A DNA stretch of 64,000 nucleotides from Bacteroidia bacterium (GCA_020635905.1 JACJYV010000007.1:434001-498000), one strand, 5' to 3'. Shown: positions 25,699 to 35,130, counted from the first letter of the stretch. A program made the numbers and translations. The notes: a model not told the origin generated them from the letters alone.

Positions 25699-26823
25699 TT
25701 AACCCACCTGGTAAATGGAGTTGGATTCCCAGAAATGGGGGGAGGGCATGGAAAAATTCAGTTTTTCCATCATTTCTTTTTTCCAGGGTACCATTTTTTC
25801 GCGGAATTTCTGATCGAGCGGCTCTACAAACGACTTCAGTTTTTCCCGCAGATTTTCGTTGGTGGTTTGCAAAAACTCCTCGATTTCCTTGCGGACCTGC
25901 AAATTTCTCAGGTATTCGTTCATGTCGCCCTGCCAATCCTGTTTCACAAAGGAATCCCAGGCTTCCAGATATTGCCTGAATTTGGTTTCAGGACGCAATT
26001 GGAGGCTTGTACGGGCACTTTGCAGATTGGCAAATTCTGCCTTCAACTGGGCCACTTCCACCTCGCTCAACTCAAAGTCAACGGAGGTTGCTTCGCCAGC
26101 TTTTTTCAATTTGATAATGCCCAGGGCATTGAAAAGCAGGATGAAAGGGTAAATGGGATCCATTTCGAACCAACGAAAACCAAAATTGGGGTTATTGGGG
26201 CGCTTGTGGTGATTATTATGATAGGATTCACCCAGCATCAGCACATCCACAGGCAGGAAGTTTTTGGAAGTATCGCTGACCTTGAAATTGGAGTAGCCAA
26301 TTTTATGGGCAAACCAGTTGATCACCACGCCATGAAAGGGGCCGATCACAATGGTCAGGGGCAGGAATAAAAACTGCCACCAGGCGGTTGCAAAGGCAAT
26401 GTAAAAGGCCGTATAGGCAACAACCCAGAAGAGGCGTGAGCCGTTGGATTCTCCAAACACGTCCATGAATTTCCAGTAGGGAACTCCGTCTGTGAAGCGT
26501 TTTTCAAGGGGAATTCTGCGATGCCAGATATCAGAATAGATATTTCTGGTTTTCAGCATCAGGGCAAATGGATTGGGAGAAAATTTGGGCGAATGGGGGT
26601 CTTTTTCCTTGTCGGCGAAGGCATGGTGCATGCGGTGCAGAATCCCGTAGGTGTTGGGGCTCAGAAAAGAAGAGCCATTGGTCAGCCAGCTCAGGATGTA
26701 AAACACTTTTTCCCAGCCTTTGCTCATGGTAAACATGCCGTGAGCAGCATAACGGTGGTTGAAAAAGGACTGAAAGAAGAGGGAAACGTACCAGTGTACA
26801 ATGAAAAAGATGATAATAATCAT
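25699..26823 (-). CDS. Acyl-CoA/acyl-lipid fatty acid desaturase with helical C-terminal extension
   Basis: The three histidine boxes of membrane desaturases are present: HRYAAH (residues 23-28), HRMHH (63-67) and HNNHH (near 207), with hydrophobic helices between. They bind the di-iron centre that inserts a cis double bond, usually delta-9. The protein has 374 residues; the last about 130 form a charged, probably helical tail with no recognised domain, longer than usual. The first box is unusually close to the N-terminus, but the frame starts at a plausible ATG before a hydrophobic helix. Confidence 0.9.
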   Translation of the reverse strand: MIIIIFFIVHWYVSLFFQSFFNHRYAAHGMFTMSKGWEKVFYILSWLTNGSSFLSPNTYGILHRMHHAFADKEKDPHSPKFSPNPFALMLKTRNIYSDIWHRRIPLEKRFTDGVPYWKFMDVFGESNGSRLFWVVAYTAFYIAFATAWWQFLFLPLTIVIGPFHGVVINWFAHKIGYSNFKVSDTSKNFLPVDVLMLGESYHNNHHKRPNNPNFGFRWFEMDPIYPFILLFNALGIIKLKKAGEATSVDFELSEVEVAQLKAEFANLQSARTSLQLRPETKFRQYLEAWDSFVKQDWQGDMNEYLRNLQVRKEIEEFLQTTNENLREKLKSFVEPLDQKFREKMVPWKKEMMEKLNFSMPSPHFWESNSIYQVG

Positions 26824-26985
26824 ACGGATTGATTAAGATGTTCGCAAATATAGCAATTACCCACGTATTATCAGTTAAGATTCAGGTGAATAAAACCATT
26901 GGCCGGGCATACGCAAAGGGTGGGAAAAGGATTTGTTCTTCCCAATATAATGGAGAAATAAGTGTCAGAGAGGCTAAATTCCAAC

Positions 26986-29409
26986 TTATTCGTACTTGAG
27001 CGATTGGACAGGATTGGCCTGGGCTGCCCTCAGTGAATGAAATCCAACCGTAATAAAAGCCACCAGCACGGCCCCCAGGGCCGTGATAATGAACACATAC
27101 CACGGAATGCCCGCCTGGTAGGCGAAGGAATGAATCCACGGCCTGACCACCAGCCAGGCCACTGGCGAAGCCAGCAAGGCGGCAATTCCCACTAGCACCA
27201 GAAAATCACGGAAAAGCATGAACACAATCTGGAGCACGGAGGCGCCCAGCACCTTTCTGATCCCGATTTCGCGGGTCCGTTGCTGAATGGAATAAGATGC
27301 CAGTCCCAATAATCCCAGACAGGAAATAAATACGCACACAAAGGCCAGAATGGCCAGCAGGGTACTCTGGCGGTTATCCCTTGCGTATAATTCGCTGAAA
27401 TCCTGATCCAGAAAACTGTAGTCAAAGGGGCGGTCCGGGTCGAACTCTTCCCATTTCTGACGGATGTAGTCCATGGTGCCATGGATATTTTGGCCACTCA
27501 GGCGCAGGTGCAACACGCCCGAAGGCTGGTCCTGCAGTACCAAAACCAGGGGTTGAATGCCTTCGTGCAGGGATTTTACGTTGAAATCTTCCACCACGCC
27601 CTGCACATGACCGTCCATCTGGGCGTTGCCATCCAGATTCAGCTGGGCCTGCAGGTGCTTGCCCAACCCGTTTTCCCAGCCCATTTTACGCACCAGTTCC
27701 TGGTTTACCAGGAAATGAGCACCCGCCTCACTTTGATTTTCAGGTTGAAAATCCTGCCCTTCCAAAAGGTGCAACCCCATGGTTTCCAGGTATCCCATGC
27801 CCACAAACATCACATTGAAAATGTGTTCCTCCATATTTTCCCGCCCTTCAGCTCTGAAAAGCATCAGGCTGATGCCTGTGCCGGGCACATCACTGGCAAT
27901 GGCGCCCGCAGAAATGCCCTCGTGGGTCACCAGTTCGTCACGGATTTCGGGCGCCTTTCGCGCCAGGGTGGAGTCCTGCAGGGGAATCAGCAACAGATTC
28001 TCCTGATTAAATCCCAGGTCACGGCTTCGCACATAATCAATCTGATTGTACATCAGCCAGGTACACACGATCACCCCGATGGAGACCGCAAATTGGAAGG
28101 TAACCAGTCCCCGGCGCACCAGCAGGCCTGTTTTGCCCGATTTTCGGGTGCCTTTGAGGGCCTTGGCGGGTATGATCGACGAAAGGTAAAAGGCAGGATA
28201 ACTGCCAGAAATGATCCCCACCCCAATTGCGCCTGCCAGACAAACCAGCAAAAATGGCCAGTTTCCACCCGGCGCAAGGGACAATTCGCTGCCAATCAGG
28301 CGGTTAAATGGGCTCAACGACAAAATCAACTCCACCAGCACCAGGGCAAATCCAAAGGCGATCAAAGACATGATCACAGCTTCTCCCAAAAACTGATTGA
28401 TCAGCTGGCCGCGGTTTCCACCCAAAACCTTGCGCATGCCCACCTCCCGGGCCCGGCTCGAAGAGCGGGCGGTAGCCATATTCATGTAATTGATAATAGC
28501 CAGCAGGAGAATGAAGATTCCAATCGCAAAAAAGGAGTACAAATAAGTGGAATTCCCATATTCAAAACGGTCATATGCCATCGCAGAGCCATAATGAATG
28601 CGGGCCAGGGGCTCAATCGTGAATTCGGCCTTGCCGTTGATCTGGTCCCCGATAAATTTCATGTGGCGGGTGTACAAAGACCGGGAAATCTGGTCAAACG
28701 TCTCGGGCACAAAATCGGGCCGCATCAAAAGGTAGGTGTAAACAGACACAGACCACAATTCGCCTTTTCGTTCCTCCTCGTCCTCGGGCAGAGGCAGGCT
28801 CTGGTCAAGGCGCGCATAGGGGAGGAGGGCCGCAAATTTCAGGTGGGAATTGGCAGGCGGGTCTGCAATCATGGCCCTGACCCTGTATTCGTGGCGGTCT
28901 GTGCTCAGAATCTTGCCCACGGGATTTTCCTGACCAAAATATCTTTGGGAAAATGATCTGGTAATGATAATGGAATTGGGATTGCCAAGTGAGTTTTTGG
29001 GGGATCCGGCAAGGAATTCAAAATCAAACAGGTCGAAGACCGTGCTGTCTGCGAAGAGCATTTTTTCTTCGTAAAAACGCTTTTCCCCGTGCCTGACCAA
29101 AATGCGGGGAATCCAGCGAAAACGGGTGTATTCCTCTATTTCCTCATATTCATCCTTGAGAATGGGCCCCAGCATGCGGGAAGAAAGGGCGATTTCATCC
29201 ACCTTCCCCGAAATATCAAAACGCGATCCAACCCGGTAAATCTGGGCCGCTTTCTGGTGGTGCTGGTCGTAGGTTAATTCGTTTTTGAGGTAAAGGGCAA
29301 TGATGATCGAACAGGCAATTCCCACCGCGAGCCCGGCCACATTCAGCAGGGAATACACCTTGTTGCGGTAAATATTCCGCAGGGCCACGATGAGGTAATT
29401 CCTAAACAT
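26986..29409 (-). CDS. MacB/FtsX-type ABC transporter permease
   Basis: The 807-residue protein has the duplicated layout of Bacteroidota FtsX permeases: an N-terminal helix in [20 protein letters not shown]…GLAVGIACSIIIALYL, a large periplasmic domain, three membrane helices, then a second periplasmic domain and a final FtsX block (RTREIGIRKVLGASVLQIVF…). Such permeases work mechanically with a LolD/MacB-type ATPase in export, lipoprotein or peptide handling. Its ATG overlaps the ATPase gene by 8 bp. It is the last gene of an operon preceded by a sigma-54-type promoter. Confidence 0.93.
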   Translation of the reverse strand: MFRNYLIVALRNIYRNKVYSLLNVAGLAVGIACSIIIALYLKNELTYDQHHQKAAQIYRVGSRFDISGKVDEIALSSRMLGPILKDEYEEIEEYTRFRWIPRILVRHGEKRFYEEKMLFADSTVFDLFDFEFLAGSPKNSLGNPNSIIITRSFSQRYFGQENPVGKILSTDRHEYRVRAMIADPPANSHLKFAALLPYARLDQSLPLPEDEEERKGELWSVSVYTYLLMRPDFVPETFDQISRSLYTRHMKFIGDQINGKAEFTIEPLARIHYGSAMAYDRFEYGNSTYLYSFFAIGIFILLLAIINYMNMATARSSSRAREVGMRKVLGGNRGQLINQFLGEAVIMSLIAFGFALVLVELILSLSPFNRLIGSELSLAPGGNWPFLLVCLAGAIGVGIISGSYPAFYLSSIIPAKALKGTRKSGKTGLLVRRGLVTFQFAVSIGVIVCTWLMYNQIDYVRSRDLGFNQENLLLIPLQDSTLARKAPEIRDELVTHEGISAGAIASDVPGTGISLMLFRAEGRENMEEHIFNVMFVGMGYLETMGLHLLEGQDFQPENQSEAGAHFLVNQELVRKMGWENGLGKHLQAQLNLDGNAQMDGHVQGVVEDFNVKSLHEGIQPLVLVLQDQPSGVLHLRLSGQNIHGTMDYIRQKWEEFDPDRPFDYSFLDQDFSELYARDNRQSTLLAILAFVCVFISCLGLLGLASYSIQQRTREIGIRKVLGASVLQIVFMLFRDFLVLVGIAALLASPVAWLVVRPWIHSFAYQAGIPWYVFIITALGAVLVAFITVGFHSLRAAQANPVQSLKYE

Positions 29410-30091
29410 GCACGGGTTTGATCAGGTTTTCACCCACCACTTTGCCGTCGAGCAGACGAATGATCCTGTGGGCAAATTCAGCATCCCGGCCCGAGTGAGT
29501 CACCATCACAATGGTGGTTCCCGCCTCGTTGAGGCGGCTCAGTTGCCGCATCACTTCGTCCCCGTGGCCCGAGTCCAGGTTGCCCGTAGGCTCGTCGGCC
29601 AGGATGAGCGCCGGACGGTTGACCAGGGCCCGCGCAACCGCCACCCGTTGCTGCTGTCCCCCCGAAAGTTGCTGAGGAAAATGATTGCGCCTGTGCATCA
29701 TATTCAGGCTTTCCAGGGCCTCTTCAACCCTTTCCCTGCGTTCCTGATGGCCTGTTTTGGTATAAATGAGGGGCAATTCCACATTCTCAAACACGGTCAG
29801 CTCGTCGATCAGGTTGAAGCTCTGGAAGACAAATCCAATGTTGTTTTTGCGTAATTCTGAGCGTTTTTTCTCGGAAAGGGCGGAAACTTCATTACCCAGG
29901 AAATAGTATTTACCCGCTGTAGGCACATCAATCAGGCCCATGATGTTCATCAGGGAAGATTTTCCGCAACCTGAAGGTCCCATAATCGCCACAAATTCGC
30001 CGGGGGCCACATGCAAACTCACCTCGGCCAGGGCCGTGGTTTCGACTTCTTCCGTGCGGTAAAGTTTTACCAGATTTTCCGTTCTGATCAT
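29402..30091 (-). CDS. ABC transporter ATP-binding protein (LolD/MacB group)
   Basis: All nucleotide-binding motifs are intact: Walker [12 protein letters not shown]-loop in FVFQSFNLI, signature [15 protein letters not shown], Walker [16 protein letters not shown], and the H-loop in VMVTHSGR. At 229 residues it has the usual length for LolD/MacB-type ATPases and should energise the downstream permease at the inner membrane. Confidence 0.95.
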   Translation of the reverse strand: MIRTENLVKLYRTEEVETTALAEVSLHVAPGEFVAIMGPSGCGKSSLMNIMGLIDVPTAGKYYFLGNEVSALSEKKRSELRKNNIGFVFQSFNLIDELTVFENVELPLIYTKTGHQERRERVEEALESLNMMHRRNHFPQQLSGGQQQRVAVARALVNRPALILADEPTGNLDSGHGDEVMRQLSRLNEAGTTIVMVTHSGRDAEFAHRIIRLLDGKVVGENLIKPVHV

Positions 30092-30105
30092 ATTCCTGAA
30101 GTGGC

Positions 30106-30486
30106 TCAGGAGTATTTGCGGAATTCAATGGTGGTGGAATACGTTTTTCCCACCCAGTTTCCGTTGCCCCTGATCAATTTTCCATCCAATGAGCGCTCTA
30201 CATGGTCAACAAGGTAGTAATTTTCACCCAAAACTTTGAGCACGTGGATACGGTTTTCGTGGTCCACAGTTACAGAAAGGCGCACATTTCCCACCAAATC
30301 CATATTCCAAAGTGGCTTGGGAAATTTGATCAGTTCACGGATTTCAGTTTGTAGTTCACCCACTTCGTAGCAAACCTGTTCGCCTGAAGGTACCTGATCG
30401 TAAACCAGAATTACAGGCGCAGAATGCAATAAATTGATGAAGATCAGCGAGAACAGGAGGACGAGGAGGATTTGCGTTTTTTTCAT
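30106..30486 (-). CDS. Small exported protein with TonB-C-like pattern
   Basis: The 126-residue protein has a signal peptide (ILLVLLFSLIFINLLHSAP) and a mature domain whose second half, GNVRLSVTVDHENRIHVLKV, then a short helix, resembles the TonB C-terminal fold found in many small Bacteroidota periplasmic proteins. First gene of the operon with the ABC ATPase and permease, 14 bp upstream of the ATPase. A partner role in the transport complex is inference. Confidence 0.72.
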   Translation of the reverse strand: MKKTQILLVLLFSLIFINLLHSAPVILVYDQVPSGEQVCYEVGELQTEIRELIKFPKPLWNMDLVGNVRLSVTVDHENRIHVLKVLGENYYLVDHVERSLDGKLIRGNGNWVGKTYSTTIEFRKYS

Positions 30487-30520
30487 GGAGCAATTAATTC
30501 TGATACCTTATTATATTTAA

Positions 30521-30535
30521 TCAAAGTAAATGCCA
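30521..30535 (-). promoter_or_regulatory. Putative sigma-54 promoter for the ABC operon
   Basis: On the minus strand the sequence TGGCATTTACTTTGA fits the -24/-12 form: GG, ten bases, then G(C/A). The last position is A instead of the usual C. Transcription would begin near 30510, about 25 bases before the first gene. The neighbouring divergent gene encodes a sigma-54 activator. Confidence 0.55.
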
Positions 30536-30588
30536 GTCTGGAAATCCATTGATTTTCATTAGTTTAGTGATCGAATAAAATGTACGTC

Positions 30589-30605
30589 TGTTTCAGCCTG
30601 AAACA
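30589..30605. promoter_or_regulatory. Palindromic upstream activator site 1
   Basis: TGTTTCA, three bases, TGAAACA: a perfect dyad, 54 bases upstream of the putative sigma-54 box as read on the minus strand. Same half-sites and spacing as site 2. Confidence 0.65.
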
Positions 30606-30611
30606 ACCATC

Positions 30612-30628
30612 TGTTTCATTTTGAAACA
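30612..30628. promoter_or_regulatory. Palindromic upstream activator site 2
   Basis: TGTTTCA, three bases, TGAAACA again, with outer C/G extending the dyad to 30611-30629. The centre is 23 bases from site 1, about two helical turns. A further half-site TTGAAAC lies at 30641-30647. Confidence 0.65.
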
Positions 30629-30705
30629 GTTTCTAAAAGATTGAAACTGTGGCCCATGGAATTCCGTCTAACCCCACGGAAACCCTACCACTTAAGGACA
30701 GAAGC

Positions 30706-32070
30706 ATGATCAGAGAATCAGAATCCATCCTCATAATTGACGACGATGATGATGTTTTACAAACCGTTAGACTGGTCCTCAAAAGAAAATTTCCCCGCAT
30801 CCGTACCGCCACTGACCCGGGATTGGCCATCCCCACCCTGAAAGGCGGACAAATTCCGGTCGTTTTGCTGGATATGAATTTTACCACGGGGGCCATTGGA
30901 GGCAAGGAAGGCCTGCACTGGCTGCGTGAAATCAAAAAGCTTTCTCCTCAGACCCAGGTGATTATGATGACGGCCTATGGTGAAATTCCCCTCGCTGTGC
31001 AGGCCATGAAAGACGGCGCCACTGATTTTGTGGCCAAGCCCTGGAATAATGACGAGTTGCTGGAAAAAGTGCAGTTGGCTTACGAAACGGGGCAGTCTGG
31101 GCGGGATAAATCTCCTTCCTACCCGGGCAAAGCCCTGGGACGTGACCCTTTCCTGGAAATGATTGGCGACTCGCCCGCCATGAAACGTGTAATGGATACC
31201 ATTGCCAAAGTGGCTGGAACTGAGGTGAATGTGTTGATTTTGGGGGAAAATGGGACGGGTAAGGAAGTGGCTGCCCGGGCCCTCCATCGCATGTCGGGTC
31301 GCAACGACGAAGTCTTCGTCAAAGTGGATTTGGGTTCGATTCCTGCCACTTTGTTTGAATCAGAGCTGTTTGGGCACAAAAAAGGGGCCTTCACGGATGC
31401 CGCAGCCGACCGGGCCGGCCGTTTTGAAGCCGCCCAGGGTGGCACCCTGTTTCTTGACGAGATTGGCAATTTGCCCATGTCACTGCAGGCCAAACTCCTT
31501 TCGGCCCTGCAAAACCGCCAGATCACCCGGGTGGGCTCCAACGAATCTATTCCAATTGATGTGCGCCTGATTTCTGCCACCAACATGCCTTTGCATCAGA
31601 TGGTGGAGGAAAAAATATTTCGCCAGGACCTGCTTTACCGCCTCAATACCGTCGAATTAAAATTGCCACCGCTGCGCGAACGGACCGAGGATATTCCCGA
31701 ATTACTGCAGCATTATTTTGGCCTGTACACCAAAAAATACCAACGGGATGGCCTTGAACTGGCAGGTGGAACCGTGAAAAAGCTGCGGGAATATCACTGG
31801 CCGGGCAATATTCGCGAGTTGCAGCATGCGATTGAGCGGGCCGTGATCATGTCTGATGGAAAATTTGTGCTGCCCGAAGACTTTCAGTTGCAGGAATCCC
31901 GCCCTGAAAATACCTTTTCCCTGCAGGACGACCTCAATCTGGAGGAAGTGGAGAAGGTGGCCATTCAAAATGCCATTCGCAAACACGATGGAAATCTCAG
32001 CAAAGCTGCCCGTGAATTAGGCCTGGGCCGCACCACACTTTATCGGAAAATGTCCAAGTATGATTTATAG
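30706..32070 (+). CDS. Sigma-54-dependent response regulator (NtrC family)
   Basis: The ATG at 30706 gives MIRESESILIIDDDDD, the normal start of a receiver domain; a frame extending 19 codons upstream would run into the palindromic operators. The protein (454 residues) has a receiver with acidic pair 12-13 and phospho-acceptor Asp56, Thr89 and Lys111, an AAA+ domain with Walker A GENGTGKE (180-187) and the sigma-54 contact loop GAFTDA (227-232), and a C-terminal Fis-type helix-turn-helix (NLSKAARELGLGRTTLYRKM). It probably activates the divergent ABC operon and overlaps its kinase gene by 11 bases. Confidence 0.95.
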   Translation: MIRESESILIIDDDDDVLQTVRLVLKRKFPRIRTATDPGLAIPTLKGGQIPVVLLDMNFTTGAIGGKEGLHWLREIKKLSPQTQVIMMTAYGEIPLAVQAMKDGATDFVAKPWNNDELLEKVQLAYETGQSGRDKSPSYPGKALGRDPFLEMIGDSPAMKRVMDTIAKVAGTEVNVLILGENGTGKEVAARALHRMSGRNDEVFVKVDLGSIPATLFESELFGHKKGAFTDAAADRAGRFEAAQGGTLFLDEIGNLPMSLQAKLLSALQNRQITRVGSNESIPIDVRLISATNMPLHQMVEEKIFRQDLLYRLNTVELKLPPLRERTEDIPELLQHYFGLYTKKYQRDGLELAGGTVKKLREYHWPGNIRELQHAIERAVIMSDGKFVLPEDFQLQESRPENTFSLQDDLNLEEVEKVAIQNAIRKHDGNLSKAARELGLGRTTLYRKMSKYDL

Positions 32071-33415
32071 GCATTTTCGGCTCCAGGTTATCATCAGAGT
32101 GGTCCTGATTGGGTTGGTGGCCCTGCTGCTGGCCTGGGCTTCCAGCCGCGAAGATTGGGTTTTTACCCCCATTCTCACAGGTCTGATCCTTTTTTTGCTG
32201 GCCCTGGAGCTGATCTGGTATGTGGAGCGCACCAATCGTTCCCTGCGGACCTTTTTTCAATCCATTCGTTTTGGAGATTTCACCCAATCCTTTCCTGAAG
32301 GCCAGCGGGCCAATTCTTTCGACGATTTGCATACGGCTTTCAATGAAATTCTCCAGCATTTTCGCCAGTTGAGAGCTGAGAAAGAATCCCATTACCTCTA
32401 CCTGCAAACCGTGGTGGAACACATTGGGGTGGCGTTGGTGTGTTTTGACGAAAGCGGGGAAGTCATGTTGATGAATCAGGCAGCCAAAGACCTGTTGCAG
32501 AAACCCTACATGAAAAACTGGGGGGCCATGGAAAAAATTGATCCAGCTCTTTTGAATGTGATCAAAGCCATGCATTCGGGCGAAAAGGAACTGATCAAAA
32601 CTGTGGTGGGGGAATCTCTTTTGCAAATTTCTATCTATGCCACGGAATTCAAGCTTCAGGAGAAGCATTATAAACTGGTTTCCCTGCAAAATATCCGTTC
32701 AGAACTCGAAGAACAGGAGGTGGAGGCCTGGCAAAAGCTGATCAGAGTGCTCACCCACGAGATCATGAACTCGGTCACGCCCGTGATTTCCCTTTCTGAA
32801 GTGGCCCGCGGCCTGATGCTCAATCCTGATGGATCGATCAAGTCGATCGATACCTGCACCACGGAAGACATGCAGGACGTCTATGAAAGCCTGAAAATCA
32901 TTGAGGGACGCAGCAAAGGCCTTTTGGGCTTTGTGAATGCCTATCGCAGTCTGACCAGGTTGCCCAATCCTGAATTTGCAGAAGTGGATGTGGAAGCGCT
33001 CCTCGATCGGGTGGTCAAACTGATGCAGCCGCAGCTTACGGGTCTGGGAATCAGGCTGGTGGCGGCGCCTGTGCTGCCTGGTCTGAAACTCCATGCTGAT
33101 GCCCTACTGATTGAACAGGTGCTGATCAATCTGGTCAAAAATGCGATGGAAGCGCTGGAGGGAAATCCCTTTGGTTTGATTCGTCTTGAGGCCATTCAGG
33201 GCAAGGGAAATGCGGTTACGATCAAGGTGGCGGACAATGGAACGGGTATTCCAGAGGAATTTCGGGACAAAATTTTCGTACCCTTTTTCACCTCCAAAAA
33301 GAACGGAAGCGGGGTGGGACTCAGCCTGTCACGACAGATCATGCGCATGCACAAAGGCTCTATCACCATGGCCACGGCTACGGGGGAAGGCACTGAAATT
33401 TCGCTCCATTTTTAA
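32060..33415 (+). CDS. Sensor histidine kinase (NtrB-like), partner of the sigma-54 activator
   Basis: Two hydrophobic helices (about residues 8-27 and 35-54) are followed by a HAMP/PAS-like region and a kinase core. The H-box is LIRVLTHEIMNSVTPVISL with phospho-acceptor His233. The N-box (LINLVKNAMEAL), G1 box (VADNGTGIP) and FTSKKNGSGVGLSLSRQI segment are intact. The periplasmic loop between helices is very short, so the stimulus is probably sensed in or at the membrane (inference). The gene starts inside the regulator gene, so the pair is translationally coupled. Confidence 0.94.
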   Translation: MIYRHFRLQVIIRVVLIGLVALLLAWASSREDWVFTPILTGLILFLLALELIWYVERTNRSLRTFFQSIRFGDFTQSFPEGQRANSFDDLHTAFNEILQHFRQLRAEKESHYLYLQTVVEHIGVALVCFDESGEVMLMNQAAKDLLQKPYMKNWGAMEKIDPALLNVIKAMHSGEKELIKTVVGESLLQISIYATEFKLQEKHYKLVSLQNIRSELEEQEVEAWQKLIRVLTHEIMNSVTPVISLSEVARGLMLNPDGSIKSIDTCTTEDMQDVYESLKIIEGRSKGLLGFVNAYRSLTRLPNPEFAEVDVEALLDRVVKLMQPQLTGLGIRLVAAPVLPGLKLHADALLIEQVLINLVKNAMEALEGNPFGLIRLEAIQGKGNAVTIKVADNGTGIPEEFRDKIFVPFFTSKKNGSGVGLSLSRQIMRMHKGSITMATATGEGTEISLHF

Positions 33416-33474
33416 GGGCAAACGCCTTTTCCTGCTTGGAAACAGGGCGCGAAATGTGCTAATTTGCGGTGCCC

Positions 33475-34206
33475 ATGAAAAAATTGATCCAATCCATTCT
33501 GCAGGGAATTCTTGGCTTTGAACGCTATCTGGTCTGGTTTTCTGCCTTCAAGATCAGGACCCTCAAATGGGACAAAAAGGAGGGTGATTTCAATTACTTT
33601 TTAAGCCTTCTCAAAGAAGATTTCAATGTGCTGGATATCGGGGCCAATATCGGGATTATGACAGTGCCCCTGGCCCGGAAATGTCGTCGGGGAAAAGTCT
33701 ATTCTTTTGAACCTATCCCTGAAAATTTTAAAGCTTTAAAGCGAATTGTTTCCCGTTTTAAGTTACAAAATGTGGAATTGGTGGCCATGGCATTGGGCGA
33801 GGAAAAAGGCGAATTGCAAATGGTCATGCCTGAGATTAACTCTGTGAGAATGCAGGGATTAAGTCACGTGGTGCATGAGAGTATTGAGGGCTACGAGAGC
33901 AACGGACAGACTTATAAGGTCCCTGTTCTTCCTTTGGATCAGGTGGAAAAAATTAAGGATCTGAGGGTGGATGCGATCAAGATTGATGTGGAGAATTTTG
34001 AGCAATATGTGTTTGCGGGAGGAAAGGAAATGCTGCGAAAATTCCATCCTATCATCTATTGCGAATTGTGGGATAATGAAAACCGTGAGGCCTGTTTCAG
34101 TCTGCTGCGCGACGAACTGGGCTATGGGATACGTGTACTGGTTAACGGAAAACTGGAAGAGTTTTCTCCTAAGGTCCATCAAAAACAAAATTTTTTCTTT
34201 GTCTGA
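33475..34206 (+). CDS. FkbM family SAM-dependent methyltransferase
   Basis: The 243-residue protein has the SAM-binding motif VLDIGANIGIMTVPLARK, then VYSFEPIPENFKALKR, and the FkbM-type end VDAIKIDVENFEQYVFAGG…HPIIYCELW. FkbM enzymes O-methylate sugars or polyketides; the substrate here is unknown. The ATG at 33475 is preferred over a GTG two codons upstream. It lies 59 bp after the kinase gene and may be transcribed with it. Confidence 0.92.
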   Translation: MKKLIQSILQGILGFERYLVWFSAFKIRTLKWDKKEGDFNYFLSLLKEDFNVLDIGANIGIMTVPLARKCRRGKVYSFEPIPENFKALKRIVSRFKLQNVELVAMALGEEKGELQMVMPEINSVRMQGLSHVVHESIEGYESNGQTYKVPVLPLDQVEKIKDLRVDAIKIDVENFEQYVFAGGKEMLRKFHPIIYCELWDNENREACFSLLRDELGYGIRVLVNGKLEEFSPKVHQKQNFFFV

Positions 34207-34480
34207 TCAGTCAGGGATAGCACCCGTTCGGGCCGAAAAATCTGCGATTTATACCTTTTTTGATCTCAATTCAGGAAAAATAGTTATCTTGATACTGGGA
34301 AAATTGAGGATTGTTCGGAAAAGCCGGATTTTGGGCTTCCGTTTGGGTTGATTTTTCAACGGTTCAGTCGAAAATCATGTCATTCGGAAAATCAATTCGA
34401 CCGTTCAATCAGGAATTTTGCCAGTTCAGGAAAAAGCCCGTCTTTTCAGCGGCAATTTCCGTACTTTTAGAATGGTTAAA

Positions 34481-34488
34481 TAGTTTTG
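34481..34488 (+). promoter_or_regulatory. Bacteroidota -7 element before the stand-alone CHU_C gene
   Basis: TAGTTTTG matches TAnnTTTG, 16 bases before the ATG at 34505. The rest of the 298-bp gap (34207-34504) shows no gene. Confidence 0.45.
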
Positions 34489-34504
34489 TAGTATATCGGG
34501 ATTT

Positions 34505-34927
34505 ATGAAACATTTTTTACTCATTATTCTACTCTTTTTTGGATTTGCGCTCGGATCAATGGCCCAAAGCCATCCCGCACCATCCAATCAGGGAGCAGTT
34601 GGGGAGGTCAGAGAGGGCAACCTTGAAGCCACTCAGGAGAATGGAAAACAGCCTCTTACTCTATTCATTCCCAACGCTTTCACTCCCAACGACGACGGAA
34701 TCAACGACATTTATTATATCCAGAATTCCAATTTCAGGAAATTTGAATTTGCCGTCTTTGACCGCTACGGAAATCAGATTTTTGCCACAACCAATTCTGA
34801 ATTTCGCTGGGACGGCAGAGTAGGTGGCAGAATGGTTCCCATGGGAAGTTATGTGTACATTTTCCACGGGGTTACAAATGACGATATGACCATCAAGCGA
34901 TCGGGTACAATCACCATCGTGCGATAG
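34505..34927 (+). CDS. Stand-alone gliding-motility C-terminal (CHU_C) domain protein
   Basis: The 140-residue protein consists of a signal peptide (LLIILLFFGFALGSMAQ), a linker of about 30 residues, and a complete T9SS type B sorting domain: FIPNAFTPNDDGINDIYYI, FDRYGNQIF, FRWDGRVGG, PMGSYVYIF and a basic end. Normally this domain closes proteins many hundreds of residues long. Here there is almost no cargo. It is followed by its own terminator, so it does not look like a 3' fragment of a neighbour. Confidence 0.88.
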   Translation: MKHFLLIILLFFGFALGSMAQSHPAPSNQGAVGEVREGNLEATQENGKQPLTLFIPNAFTPNDDGINDIYYIQNSNFRKFEFAVFDRYGNQIFATTNSEFRWDGRVGGRMVPMGSYVYIFHGVTNDDMTIKRSGTITIVR

Positions 34928-34963
34928 GAAAGAATTAATACTATCAAATTACTTCAGACAGGC

Positions 34964-34996
34964 AATGCTTTCCGAAAGGAAGGCATTACTTGTTTT
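34964..34996 (+). terminator. Intrinsic terminator after the CHU_C gene
   Basis: A 10-bp stem (34964-34973 with 34978-34987, one G-T pair) is capped by a GAAA tetraloop and followed by ACTTGTTTT. It lies 36 bases after the stop codon. Confidence 0.75.
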
Positions 34997-35130
34997 AGGG
35001 AAATCCCATTGGGCATTTTGGCAAAAATTGCCAAATCCTTTGTTTTGGTGCCACTTTTTTGGCTGCAATCCACCTTTTCACTAACTTCCCGCCCTGTTGT
35101 GAGGTGTATTGCACACAAACTCTGGATTCA

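Noticed and set aside
27481..28956. Long open frame (491 codons) on the plus strand
   Set aside because: It is antisense to the well-supported ABC permease, has a His/Gln-rich composition typical of reversed coding DNA, and no family features.
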